The position numbers and the translations under genes are program-made. The notes under the pieces are model-generated. The model saw only the letters and a program-made list of their open reading frames with translations. It was not told the DNA's origin and searched no databases. From assembly GCA_035222895.1 (NCBI GenBank), contig JAVYIG010005342.1, forward strand, positions 1-64,000: DNA of 64,000 nucleotides, given 5' to 3'. This stretch comes from Strongylocentrotus droebachiensis (taxonomy: Eukaryota > Echinodermata > Echinoidea > Camarodonta > Strongylocentrotidae). Below are positions 30,018-41,900 of this stretch, one piece after another; positions within the stretch are counted from its first letter, which is position 1; every line of letters begins with the position of its first letter.

Positions 30018-30400
30018 TGACCCCCGACGACCTTCATGACCCTTTAGTGACCTTCCATTGCTATATGAGCCATCAGTATTCCTTCCACAACTCTGCTCTG
30101 AGCCTTGAGTGACTTTTCAGTGATCCCCCAATAAAGATTCAGTACTCTTTGGGAAACCTGGAGTGTTTATGTTTGCACTACACATTATTTCTAGTATTAA
30201 ATCAATTCCCTTGTTTTTGTTGTTTCAGCAGGTTCTTTTTTTTCTTCTATATTAACAGTATGTTCTTTATGCTGTAACTTTGTCAAATAAGCCATTCTTT
30301 TCTTTACGCCAAGTATATAACTATAAAGTAGTTTTATCCTAGGCTGTTATGTCTCCTTTGTTATGCAAGTATGATTAATAAAGTGATGTTTAAACAAAAA
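30018..30400 (+). terminator. APEX1: APEX1 3' UTR with two polyadenylation signals
   Basis: AATAAA occurs at 30130-30135 and at 30377-30382. The first would give a UTR of about 140 nt and the second of about 380 nt. Confidence 0.65.
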
Positions 30401-30714
30401 TCGGTCTTCATAAAAATTGCCCAGAGACAAATTGGGGTCAATTTACTCTGGATATATTTTGTTTAAACATAAAAAAAAAAAAGGCCCTTTTGAAATTGTC
30501 AAATTTTTGCCAAACATGCTGAATGAACCCCTTGCCAGTTTTGTTGAAAAGGTTGTTTTGTTGCGAGAACTTTTTTTTCTTCAACTAACTGGGTTCACAA
30601 TTATACCCTCCTGGGTTCGTTTTTTCTTTCTCTTTCATTTCCTAATGGGTTTTCCACTTCAGGATAATAAATGACAGAATAATGTTTTTTTTTAGAGCGT
30701 ACTGGTATGTTATT

Positions 30715-31290
30715 TAAGGGTCATTCGATATCGACCAATAATTTCAATCGGGAACACCAATGCATCATCATCATGTCGTTACTTTGTCATTTTTAATGTA
30801 GAAATAGCCTACATTAAATCTATGTTACACACTGTATAGGCTTTTCATTGAATGAAAACGGATGTGTAAATGCAGTATTAGGAGTTTAGATGTGTCTTAA
30901 TGTAGCTGTACGTCATTGACATGATAGATTTAGTGTGTTTTTAGAATGCATATTATTAAAGGGTCATTTGCTATGAGCCAATTATGCAAATCAGGAGCAA
31001 TAATGAATCATTGTCATTTTTAATGTAGACATAGCCTACATTAAATCTATGTTACACACTGTATAGGCTTTTCATTGAAGGAGTATAAATGTGTCTTAAT
31101 GTAGCTGTACGTCATTGACATTGTGCCATAGGTACTACATGATAGAATTAGTATGTTTATAGAATGCATGTTAGTAAAGGGTCATTTGCTATGAGCCAAT
31201 TATGCAAATCAGGAGCAATTATGAATCATTATCATGTTGTTAATTTGTCATTTTAATGTGTAGTAATAGCCAACATTAAAGCTAATCTTG
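30715..31290. repeat. Tandem repeat, ~225-235-bp unit, about 2.5 copies
   Basis: Blocks 'aatgtagacatagcctacat', 'gttacacactgtataggctt', 'cttaatgtagctgtacgtca' and 'gtcatttgctatgagccaat' recur in order. A further partial copy lies at about 31675-31745. It is downstream of APEX1. Confidence 0.8.
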
Positions 31291-31299
31291 AGTTCTGGT

Positions 31300-33420
31300 A
31301 TGGCTATAATTCATTCTGGATTGTTTATCCTGCAGTAGATCGATCGTTTTGAACCAGTGAAATATAAACAACCTCACAAAAATTAACTGGGCATTATCTT
31401 TGATAAAAACCACAACTCACATTTGTACATAGTGACCTGTGCTAAGCAAATGGTGTCTGGCCTACTTACCCTGATTTCCTTATCTTTCTATGCTCATTAC
31501 TTGGCCCTTATACATTTTCTACCAATATCGTTTGGCACCACATGTCATTATTTGTAATCTCAAACATTCAGTGCGAATTCAGTGCGAGTTTAGTTAGATT
31601 CTGTGAGAATTTATTTTCTATCATTACCAGAACTCAAGCTTACCGGTATCTTTAAATCTATGTACATGTATGCTAAGTGAAAACGGATGTGTAAAATCAG
31701 TATTAGGATTGTAGCTGTGTCTTAATGTAGCTGTACGTCATCGACTTAAAAAGTCAGATTAGTTTTTGTTAAATGTGGAGAAATACTTGTGAGTAATGAG
31801 CATGTATTACTGTGCTTCAAGTAACTTTTTTTTTATTGACTGTACAGGTGATCTCACCTTGATAATTTCGTGTTTCGTTTGAAAATAAATGAAATTTGTT
31901 TTGTAGAAATTTTTGTTGCCTGTATATATTTGAACTATTTTTAGAAAGTACTATATGAGAGTACTATTTGGGAGTTGAAAACAAAAAAAATTACATCTTT
32001 TTTGTTTGAAATTTTTGATGCAGGATATAAAACAAATATACCGTGCCTTCTATTCGAGGCACTGGTTAAAACTATGGGCCTCAGTGACTCCAAAAGTACC
32101 ATTTGCTTTGGGGCTGCGTCCCTCAGCAAATAGTACTATTGGAGTCACCTCTTGCACATAGTTTTATAAACCAGAACCTCTCAAGGCAGTGTATATTTGT
32201 ATACTATCGTTGTAAACGTGCCTAAGTTAGCATCTCCCCCGTCATTGATGTGGTACATCTTATGAAAATAGGTAACCATGACAAAAAAATGTTATCATCT
32301 TTCAAAACCCCTAAGGCTCATTCAGATAAAACCCCTGCAGCTTTTCACATGCATTACAAAATGAATAACTGAGCAGCAGGTCCAAAATGTATTCACCTAC
32401 CTCTGCGTTACAACATAGGAAATGTGAACTGTATTACACTTTACATAATTTGTTTTAACCGGCCCTCACAAAAACTTTTTTCAATGACAGATGACAAAAA
32501 TCAATGACAAATCTGCTGATACCCAATCAGAAGCAAGGATTTCAGTAGCTTATAACAAAAACTGTCATTTGTCACCGATGACAAGTTTTCTGAAATGGGG
32601 GTCCTGGACAACCCTTCACAACAAAAAATATAACAGCTCAATATATACAGGAGAACGTTCGTAAAAATACCAAGCAGTTAGTGTGCATGTGTATAATGGT
32701 ACATACATGTATGGTCAAAGGAAGAAAGAACAAAGCGATGATTACAAAGATATTTCCCAATGTTAGTCTCTTCCTTTTTATTACAATAGCATGGTAGTAG
32801 TACAAATGAGCGAGCAAAGAAAACAAAACTAACCGTAATGATATTCATAGAAATCATAATAAAGAGTATATATATAGAGAGACAAGAAACAGAGACCAAG
32901 AAAGCCAAGTTGCAGACGTGGATTTTAACACAGATACAGTGTTGCAGAATACATGTATACACGATTGCAGCTTAATGTGGAAATCAATTTTTTGGCAGGA
33001 AAACCAATCATTAACATACAACTTTCTGTACATGTGAAGTTTATTGAGTGACAGAACAAGGGAGAGTCTAGATGAGGGATCACCGGACACAGGCTTGAAA
33101 GCAATTTCATGAGGGGATCATTTATAAATATTAAAATTGCAAAGTGTAAGTAAAGCTAATACGGTAAGCAAGATAACATTCTATCATTTTTTTTGTGTGT
33201 AATGAATTATAGAATGTACATAATTACATGACCATGATTGATGACTATAAATTTAGTCGGAACTAGAAGGGCATTAGCCATATTAGAGTTGATGACCTAC
33301 CGACTCCAATCAGATGATCAGTTAGTGGTAAATTTTGTTTTAAAAAAAGAAGATATTTTTGATTACATAAAGAGGGTGAGCTTCTGATCGTCAATTTGGT
33401 TTTGCTTTGATTTTATAACT
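31300..33420. other. Intergenic, no gene seen
   Basis: It contains a hairpin near 32030-32200 (around 'ttgctttggggctgcgtccctcagcaaatag') and a copy of the 'gtttcacaaa' inverted-repeat family at 32470-32605 in reverse orientation. The short reading frames on the minus strand at 32638-33110 are AT-rich and have no recognisable domain. Confidence 0.6.
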
Positions 33421-33424
33421 ACTT

Positions 33425-33775
33425 TTCTAGTAGTTCTTTCAAACCTGTCTTAGTGGCTGCACCTCTCTATAAAGGCCACCTGGCTATAAACCCCCTCTCA
33501 AAGGAAATGTATGCTGAAGAACCTGTCTAGAGAGGCCACCACCTGTCTAAAGTGTTTACTGTGGGTGGCTATAATAGACAGGTTTGACCGTACAGTCAAA
33601 CCTGCTTAAGTGGCCACCTGCCTATTTAGACCACAATTTTTGTTTCCCTTGAAAATGGGTTTCTCATCGAAAAATACACTGAAGGAACCGGTACATAAAG
33701 ACCACCTGCCTATAAAGACCACTTTTGTGTCTCCATTGGGTGGCCATAATAGACAGGTTTGACTGTATTTGGTAA
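33425..33775. mobile_element. Two tandem MITE-like copies with CAGTCAAACCTG ends
   Basis: The ends CAGTCAAACCTG and CAGGTTTGACTG are inverted repeats. The interiors share 'taaaggccacctg' or 'taaagaccacctg' and 'ggtggctataatagacagg'. Copies are about 170 bp each and adjacent. Confidence 0.8.
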
Positions 33776-35685
33776 TGATTGATTACGTTCCTTTGCCAGT
33801 AAGTTTGGTTGTTATTATGACAAATCTTTGTCTGTTAATCAACATAGTTTATGAACCTTATACAGCGTCCCTGCTTCCATATACCCTTCCTCATACATAA
33901 GAATACACACAAAAAACTACAGGAAGAATTCCTCCACCATATAATACATTAGAAATAAAATGGATAAATCATATCAAAAGAAATTAAATTTCATAAATGT
34001 TAGGACTGAAAAAAAATCATACATGGTAGATAGTGATATTACAGTAGGACAACGTAAATAATTATAAAAATTGAGAGTGCAACTCTGAAGAAAAGTAAAT
34101 ATTTCAAATAATTCATTGTATTGCTCAAATCAAACAAAAACACTAATAACAAAAATAACTCTTCAAACTAAAAACAAAGTGACATGCCAACAAAATTTGG
34201 TCTGCAAAATGATGAATTCTGGAGAACAAATTATTTCTCTCTATCTCCCTTTGCAAAAAGGAAAGTACATATAGATAATGCAGTTTTAAAAACAATGACA
34301 TGAATATTCCCGCAAACATGTAGCTATGAAGGAGGAACCTTTCAAATCAAATTATCAAATGGATAAATACAGACTTGTACATGTGCATTGTGTTAGCAAT
34401 GGGATACAAATGTTGATAAATTATGTGTAATAACATTAACACAGACTACAGGGTATCTAAACAAAAATTTAACAAGATTGTTATTAGCAGTATCTTAAAA
34501 AGTATGAAGCTGTACTCATTAGTATGTGTATTAAAAGACACAAACTACGGGGTGTCTACAAAAAAGTAACAAGAACTTGATTGGCTATATCAGGTGCCAT
34601 GTTAATGTGCTACATTCTACAAAAATCATCCTAACTTTGTTATTTAGCCAAGATATTTGTAGAATTTGCCAAATATTAGGGGATAATGCTACAACATTAC
34701 CTACAAAGTTGCATTGAGAATGGATGTCTTCAGTACTTTTCAAGATATTACCAATCAAGCTCTCATTGCATTTTTTTAGACACCCTGTTTTTGTGCTGCA
34801 AACCCCCAAAGAACATGAATCCAAAACAGATACAAATCTGAAATTTGTATGTATGACTAGGCTTTGATTTTAGCACATCAAACATGTATCCCCCCCCCCC
34901 CAAAAAAAAAGGAGGAAAATACAGATAAAGATTTACATAATTTGTTGATCTGTAAATACAACAAAGTCATTTCATGCCTCTCAATAATAATAATAATATA
35001 ACTATTGTATGTACAATACAAGTGAAATAAGAATAGATCCACAATGAACAAATTACCTGCTGTAATGTGACTTTTTTTTTCAAAGCAAAGCTTGGCATGA
35101 TCACAAATACGGAGCTTTTCAGTTTCAGATATTATCTAGGCCTATTTTTTAAAGACTTTGAGTGATGTTCACTCTTGTTATTAAAAAAAAAAGACTCCTC
35201 CTTTCTGCATGGTTTTGGGTGTGTACATGCACACATTATTCTGTATCATACAACTCACTCCTAGATCCTGATCAAATAATTGGTCAAACACGTGATTTAT
35301 ACTGAGACATGGTCCATGCTGAGACTATCCCACATTTTTTGGGGTATCTATCCCATTTTGTTCCTTCCTTTTTGTGTGTCATTACATTTTTTTCCCTTTC
35401 ATGATTGAACAGAAACTGAATATTTCAATTCATTCTGCCTAGTTAAGTGGGACGTTGTCATCTTATTGAGAGTAATAAAGTTTCCTTACATATAGAATGA
35501 ACGATCTGGAAAAGAAAAATTTGATGGCAGTAGTACTGAAGTACACAAAGAATTTGAAGAGATAAACAGTGTATCGTGTGTACAGATCTGACCGAAGATT
35601 TTTAACTTCGGGCAAGCGCCTTTAAAAAGGGTGGTTCTTGTATATAAATGACTTGTGCTTCTAAGTTCATGTGTATACTTTGACC

Positions 35686-35900
35686 AAGAGGAGGTGAGTT
35701 AGCTCAGTCGGTAAAGCGTCCGCCTGTCGAACCAAGGATTGTGTGATTTAATCCAACGCAGGCGGATGACTGAAGTTTGTATCGTGTTAACGTCAGTACC
35801 CCTCCCCTGTTTCAAAGATGTATTCTATATTACAGTGGAAAACTCAGATTGGGCGTTTTAAAATGGATGCCCCGTGTGGAGGGGAGTCACCATCTTTGCA
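35686..35900 (+). mobile_element. tRNA-derived SINE
   Basis: GGTGAGTTAGCTCAGTCGGT and GATTTAATCCAACGCAGGCG resemble A- and B-box parts of a tRNA with 'cgtccgcctgtcgaa' between. An unrelated tail follows. The acceptor stem is poor and the B box lacks GGTTCGA, so it is not a tRNA gene. The 3' end is uncertain. Confidence 0.6.
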
Positions 35901-36699
35901 GGTTAAAAACCCACTGCACTATTCATAATGCACTATTACTGGTGTAGTGGTCCACCTGCACACCCCCTATCATTCATACCGGGAGGATAGAACCAAGGAT
36001 CTTTACAGTGATTCAGTTTGCTTCTTTACCTCCCAGGCATGCAGGTGACGCCAAATACCTTCACTTGGCCATTGGCTACATAATGTGTATACATGCACAT
36101 GAAACATGCACATAAAACAAATACAGAGTGACCAACATGTACATCTCTAATTGCCTTCAGTCTTGCCTTCCTGTTTAAAATACAATCAATTCACAATTAG
36201 GCGAATATTGCATATGCATATTACATTTTTGAAAGATTACAAATGTGATAAATGTGCTATCTACCAGATTGTGCTTATCAATATATAATAATATTAAAAA
36301 TAAACTACACTGGCATTCATCTAGAGGGTAAATAAAACTTGTTCAAAGGGGATTGAGCATTTAGATTTTTTGTGTGTAAATTCAACATGATTCTTTGATA
36401 ATATAAATTTGGTATGGGATTCAACATGTATAAGTCTCATATAACCAACAGGATAATAACCACAACTAGCAAGTTGAATAATAATAAGAAACATTAAAGT
36501 GGCAACAAGGAGGAAAAAGATCTACAAGAGTCTTTGACCCCGTTCCCAATACAGGAGTTATCGGGTGCACTCTAGATCGTGCTATCACAGAGGTGAGAAC
36601 GCGCTGATGTCATATCAGGTCGTCCAAGGATGTGCCACAGCGCAACAATAGCGCGACCCCAAATTCATTCTTGTAATGAGAATGGGTTTCCTCGGTGAC

Positions 36700-36970
36700 A
36701 GACACCTGGGGAGTGTGTCACAAAGATTAAGATCGACTTTAAGTTAGACTTAACTATAGCAGGCCGTTAATGCCATAGTTTGCTCTCACTGTTTACTGGC
36801 ATTGATTGGTGTATCAAAGGACCCGTAAATCATGGTCTCAAATCTTCAGAATTCACATTTCTAAAGATCATAGTTGAGAGACCAATAGTGAGAGCAACCA
36901 GTGGCATAAATGGCCCGTCATAGTTAAGTCCAACTTAAAGTCGATTTTAGTCTTTGTGAAACACCCCCCT
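36700..36970. mobile_element. Foldback element with ~90-bp inverted arms
   Basis: The left arm 'gtcacaaagattaagatcga...gccgttaatgccat' is inverted at the right ('atggcataaatggcccgtcatagttaagtccaac...tctttgtgaaacac'). A diverged right arm recurs at 59395-59490. It has no coding capacity. Confidence 0.8.
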
Positions 36971-38461
36971 GGTATTCCTGAATAAAACCTACCCTAATAC
37001 TTTGCTCTCCAAATAATCATCTCAAATACCCACAACATTTTAGACTTTAGACAGATAAGAAATTTTGCATGCAGATATACGGAGTGACATTATCCACTAA
37101 ATTTATTCCCACCCTTTGCAAATTAGCTGTACAATTCATCGTCCTCGTCATGGACCTTTGACCCATGACTGACCCTTTATGACCCTGTCGATGATGGCTC
37201 TCCAGAGTGCTCTCTCTTGAGTCATACGTTGGGCCGTGAAGAGCGATAGACAATTCATAATGTACAAAATTCTACATTTTTTGAAAGTTTTCACCAAAAA
37301 TGTAAATATATGTTCCTATTTACAATACATACTTCATTCATACTTGAAATTACAGTTCTTCTATATCACATCATTTACATAGCATAATTACATGTCAAAC
37401 CCATATAAACTGGCCAAGCCAAATGCAAGTGACATGCATGAGGACCATTAAATAAGAATATATGTTTAACTAAATTCAGCGACGAACCATACGCTGAGAT
37501 CCAGGAGGGTGCTGACTTAAAGCCCCTCTGCACTAGTTTTGCATGGAGAGATTAGACCTGCAAGATCACTGGCAGGTGGTTATCTCATCAAATCAGCTCT
37601 CAATTAACACAAGAAAAAGGGCATCATGGGGGATCAACGGGTACCGCTTAGGCATTGTTGGCTGTATAGAGGGTGCAAGTAGCTATAAGTAGTGCAGTGG
37701 GGCTTTAATTGAAGTAACATCGTTCTGAATCTCTGCGGAAAACTTGCGTCTGAAGTGCATGTCCAATAAGCTAAGCTATGCTAGAAAGATCGAGAAACTC
37801 ATACAACTTCCATCTTTTTATTTCTCTAACAATTATCTGCACAATTACATTACAACAAAAAAAGGAAATGGTTTAACTGAACTAAAACTTTTTACGAAAG
37901 GAATATCCAAGATGAAAGTGAACTAGCTGGCATAAAGTGTCAACTATGACTACATATCTATATAACTATTTTTTTTGGTGATAAAAGACACATGGCCCTC
38001 TTCTAATTTTATAGGAAAAGTTGCAAAGACAGAATTTGGCATTCCACTCAAAATTAAAATTGTTCAAAATTAAAAATGTATGGCTAGGTGATGTGAAATA
38101 ATGAATAGATTGCAAATCTAGCATCAAGTGGAGTTCTACATGATTACTTTTTGATAATTCCTTCTTTGCTATTTTTGGAATCCTAGGTTTTCATGCTTGG
38201 CTTCACAAAATAGCAGCTTGATAAAAAAGCAGAAATTACAGCTAATATACAAGTTCCATTTTGCTATGAATGATCCCCTGAACCCCCAAAATGTTGATCA
38301 CTTTTTCCACTATTTTTAATTTCAAGAGGGCACATTTGAGCATTGTTTGCAATAAAATTTTTTTGGTATAAAAAGAAATATATATTATGTTTTCGTCACA
38401 TTTGTTGTTGTTGACTATGCAGGGTCTTCTCGTCCAATCAAAACTAATGTGCATTGCAATA

Positions 38462-38790
38462 CCAGAGACTTTAATCTTTCCCCGAATTCCACAAGAAATT
38501 GCGGTTTGCAAAAACATGGAATCTTTGCAATTTGTTAAGTTGCAGCCAAAACAGGGGACCACCATCATAACAAATTGTGGAAGTTCCCGGCAAAATATTA
38601 CAGTTTTTGGTTTGACAAAAGACTGTTTTAAACCAGAGACTTTAATCTTTCCCCGAATTCCACAATTGATGCGATTGGCAAAAACATGGAATCTTCACAA
38701 TTTTGTCAGCTTGAGGCCACAGCCATCATAACAAATTGTGGAAGTTCCAGGCACGTATAAAGTTTCTGGTTTTACAAAAGACTGTTTTAA
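38462..38790. repeat. Two tandem copies (171-bp offset) abutting the WASF stop codon
   Basis: 'ccagagactttaatctttcc' begins at 38462 and 38633, and both copies end with 'acaaaagactgttttaa'. The end of the second copy overlaps the WASF stop codon (38787-38789). So this is a duplication of the start of the 3' UTR. Confidence 0.85.
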
Positions 38791-38959
38791 TCCTCATCCG
38801 ACCACTCTCCGTCGTAGTCACTTGATACTTGACTATCCTCCTCGTCTGAGCTGAGCTCGACCGCTATACGACGTCTCAGGATGGCTTCTACGCTGTTGGG
38901 CGCCGGTTCGCTGTGCCGTTGCCTCTCCTCTTGGACTTCCACCTTGCGTAGCTTCATTC
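38787..38959 (-). CDS. WASF: WASF exon 5: WH2 end, connector, acidic tail, stop
   Basis: The acceptor is TGTGTTTCAG. It reads MKLRKVEVQEERQRHS, then VEAILRRRIAVEL and DYDGEWSDED, with TAA at 38789-38787. This is the Arp2/3- and actin-binding end of the protein. Confidence 0.95.
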
Positions 38960-41900
38960 CTGAAACACAACCAGATAAATTGTTTTAAAGTGACTGGGTA
39001 TCTTTGCCTCAGAATCTAAACAAAATACTGGATTTAGTTCAAGCTGCAATCATAATTATAAACCTTTAGGTCAGTCAGGAATTCCATGACTTTTACAAGC
39101 CGATCTATTGTCGGATTATCAAGATATTTATGATTGGAAATTGACATTTCAAAAACCATTTTCCTAACATTTTTGTTTACACTAGTCTTACACTAGTCTT
39201 CCCCCAAGCTTACACTTGTGGGAAAGAGTATGGTAATACCAGTCACTCAAAGATTTTTACTTTTTTGAGGCACTTCATGATCATTTTGAAGCACTTTTTT
39301 GTGTGTAGGGCTTCAATATTACTCCATATCACAGACACTGATAACACGTAGGGCCATGCATCTCTGATTGATCATTGTTAAATGATGCCTTTAATTATTT
39401 ACTCATTTCTAAAGGTTATTTTTTAGTAATGGGATATTGGTGAACTTAAAACTTGGAATGATTATTTGCAATGTATGTGATCTCATTTGAACTACTGATA
39501 TGTATCGTATAAATCTGTACAAGTGTATGTTTGAAGCCCTGTTACGCCATGCTTTGGTAAATTCATTGTCCTCGGCCATGTACACCATTGTCTATGTTGA
39601 TCATGAAATAAATAATATGTATTTATCTTGTTAGTTTCAATGTATTGATTTTAACTGATTTTTTGTCAGGAGCTTTCTAAATTTCTAAACTAACAGCACT
39701 TACATGTATGCTGCAAATGACCAAAAAGTGCACCAAAAGTGGATTCATTTCGCAAAGGAATGATTTAATTTCTCGACAAAAACAGGTATACCTGTACATC
39801 ATAAGACCAAAAGTAAAAAATACGAACCTTCTTGGATTGCTGCTAGTAGATCACTCCTTGGGTCGCTGGCCTGTACCGGCTGGGGCTTGTTGGGAGAGTT
39901 GACGACAGGACTAGTATTGTTAGGATTTGAGGCCGGAGCCGGTTGCACCGATGGTAGCCTAAATTGATCAGGGGGTGGCGGAGGCGGGGCAGGAACATTG
40001 TTGTTGGCTACAGGAGGCTTCTGGATCCCACCGATGGGTGGTGGAGGGGGTGCAGCTGGGCCGCCCACAGGAGGCGGGGGAGGTGGAGGGGGAATGTTGT
40101 TTGGAAGTGGCTGCGACAATACTGGTGGCGGCGGCTGGGCCGGTGCGTGGTTGTTCATCATAACGGGTTGCGGCGGTGGTGGCGGAGGTGGTAGGTCACT
40201 CGAGCTCGAGTAACCGGATGTTCCAGAGCTTAGGTAACTCTGTGGTTGAGGCACATTGGGTGGAGGGGGTGGCGGCATAGTAGGGACGTGGTGGTTCATG
40301 GGTGGGGGTTGTGGTAGCTGTTGCTGGCTGGGCGGGCGCCCTGGCGCCGGCCTAACTGGCCGCAACACCACATCCCCATTCATGGGAGACTCACCACCCT
40401 GTGAAGGTGGTGGAGGTGGCGGACCCTGTGATGGCTTCCTTCGTTGTGACTGACCGTTGATGCCCGAATCATCCGATGGCGTACTGGAGATGATGGAGTC
40501 GGAGTGCGATATCCGTTGTTTCTCTGGATCTTGGTTAACCTGGTTCGATGAAATGTGGCTGTTCGTTATACTCTGCTGAGGCCTCTGGTTTTGGGCAAAC
40601 TCTGCCCCACCTGCATACATCTGATAACGGTTCTTCCTTGTATTCACAGGGACCTTTGGCATCGAACCCTTCTCTGCTGCTGGCTTCTTTTGCTGTTGAA
40701 GAAAAAGAGATACTTTCATGACTGATCTATTCTAAAATAGATGCTACATAGCAAAGATGTAACTTATCCATATCTCTTTTTCAAAACAAGGGGGTCTTTT
40801 TTTTTTCTTTTCACAATAGTCATTCATCCTCAGATTTTTAGCCTACTACACCAATGACAAGTTTCTCTTGTTTTCTGCTTCCATACAAATGAACTTATTC
40901 AAGGGTTGGATTTCCCTTGATCCCAAGGCATATCTATACAGGTAAAACAAACATCTGTAACTCGAAAATCGCTAGCAGGAACATAAGGCCTTACAAAAAA
41001 GATGTTGTATTGCCCTTTGCGACTGACCCAATTTTTTTTAAATCGACGGTCGGCTTTTTAAATTTCTTTTTTTTTAACAGTTTTTTAAGAAGAAAAAACA
41101 ATTTATTGAAGCATTCAAAACTGAGAAATATCAGCCCAAAGAGGGAGTTAAACAAAAAAAAAAGGTTAAAAAAACAAAAGATTTCCGACCGACCAACCCA
41201 TGTTTTGGCACCTAAAGGACGATACAACTTCTTTTTTCTTTAGGCCTAATGGTAAACCTACTCTTCTCCTCTTTCTTTTCCTGATATTATTCTCAATGTC
41301 TTTTCGTTGTTCGTTGCACCACCTCTCAAAGAAGAACTTGGGATCTGTGTAGAATTTGAGACCGTCTTTGCCATCCTCCCTGCAATCGATAAAGAGAATG
41401 AAAAAGAACATGTAAATCATACAGTGTAGCGAAAAAACATGACTTCATATGATTGTGATCATCATTTCCAATATGCTGAATCAGAGACTTTCTCCAACTG
41501 CAACTATTTTTTCACAATTTCCATGCATTCATTTTTTAATGTTAGTTACAATCTTGTCCCAGTGGGTATTAGTTTGTTCAAGACCTCAAATAAATGATAT
41601 GTGATTCATTCATTCCAGGATAGTAGCTAAAAAAGGCAATGCCAAATGCTGTTAGTAAACTTTTAATATGAATTTATTGAATCCAACAAGGGAATCGCTA
41701 TTGTCTCACCTGCATCTAGCAACTTGCATTTTATGCCTTTTCAGGCTTTCATGGTTCTGGCAGTTACCACTAGGCCAATAGTGGTAATGTTCAATGTTTT
41801 TCATCTGACGTAACTATTGACCTGGTGACCCCAAATCCTCTTAAGACTGTTCGCTCCTTGGTTTGATGAAACTGTAGTGGATCATCTTGAGATATACAAG

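Larger units (their letters stand above)
33790..38440. other. Intergenic and probable WASF 3' UTR
   Basis: It holds a SINE at 35686-35900, an inverted-repeat element at 36700-36970, AT-rich DNA and poly(C) near 34890. A minus-strand AATAAA (TTTATT at about 37817-37822) is one candidate end for the WASF transcript, implying a 3' UTR near 1 kb, but this is weak. No coding frame is convincing. Confidence 0.45.

Noticed and set aside
39964-40453. Gly/Trp/Arg-rich frames on the + strand
   Set aside because: Antisense shadows of the WASF proline-rich exon.
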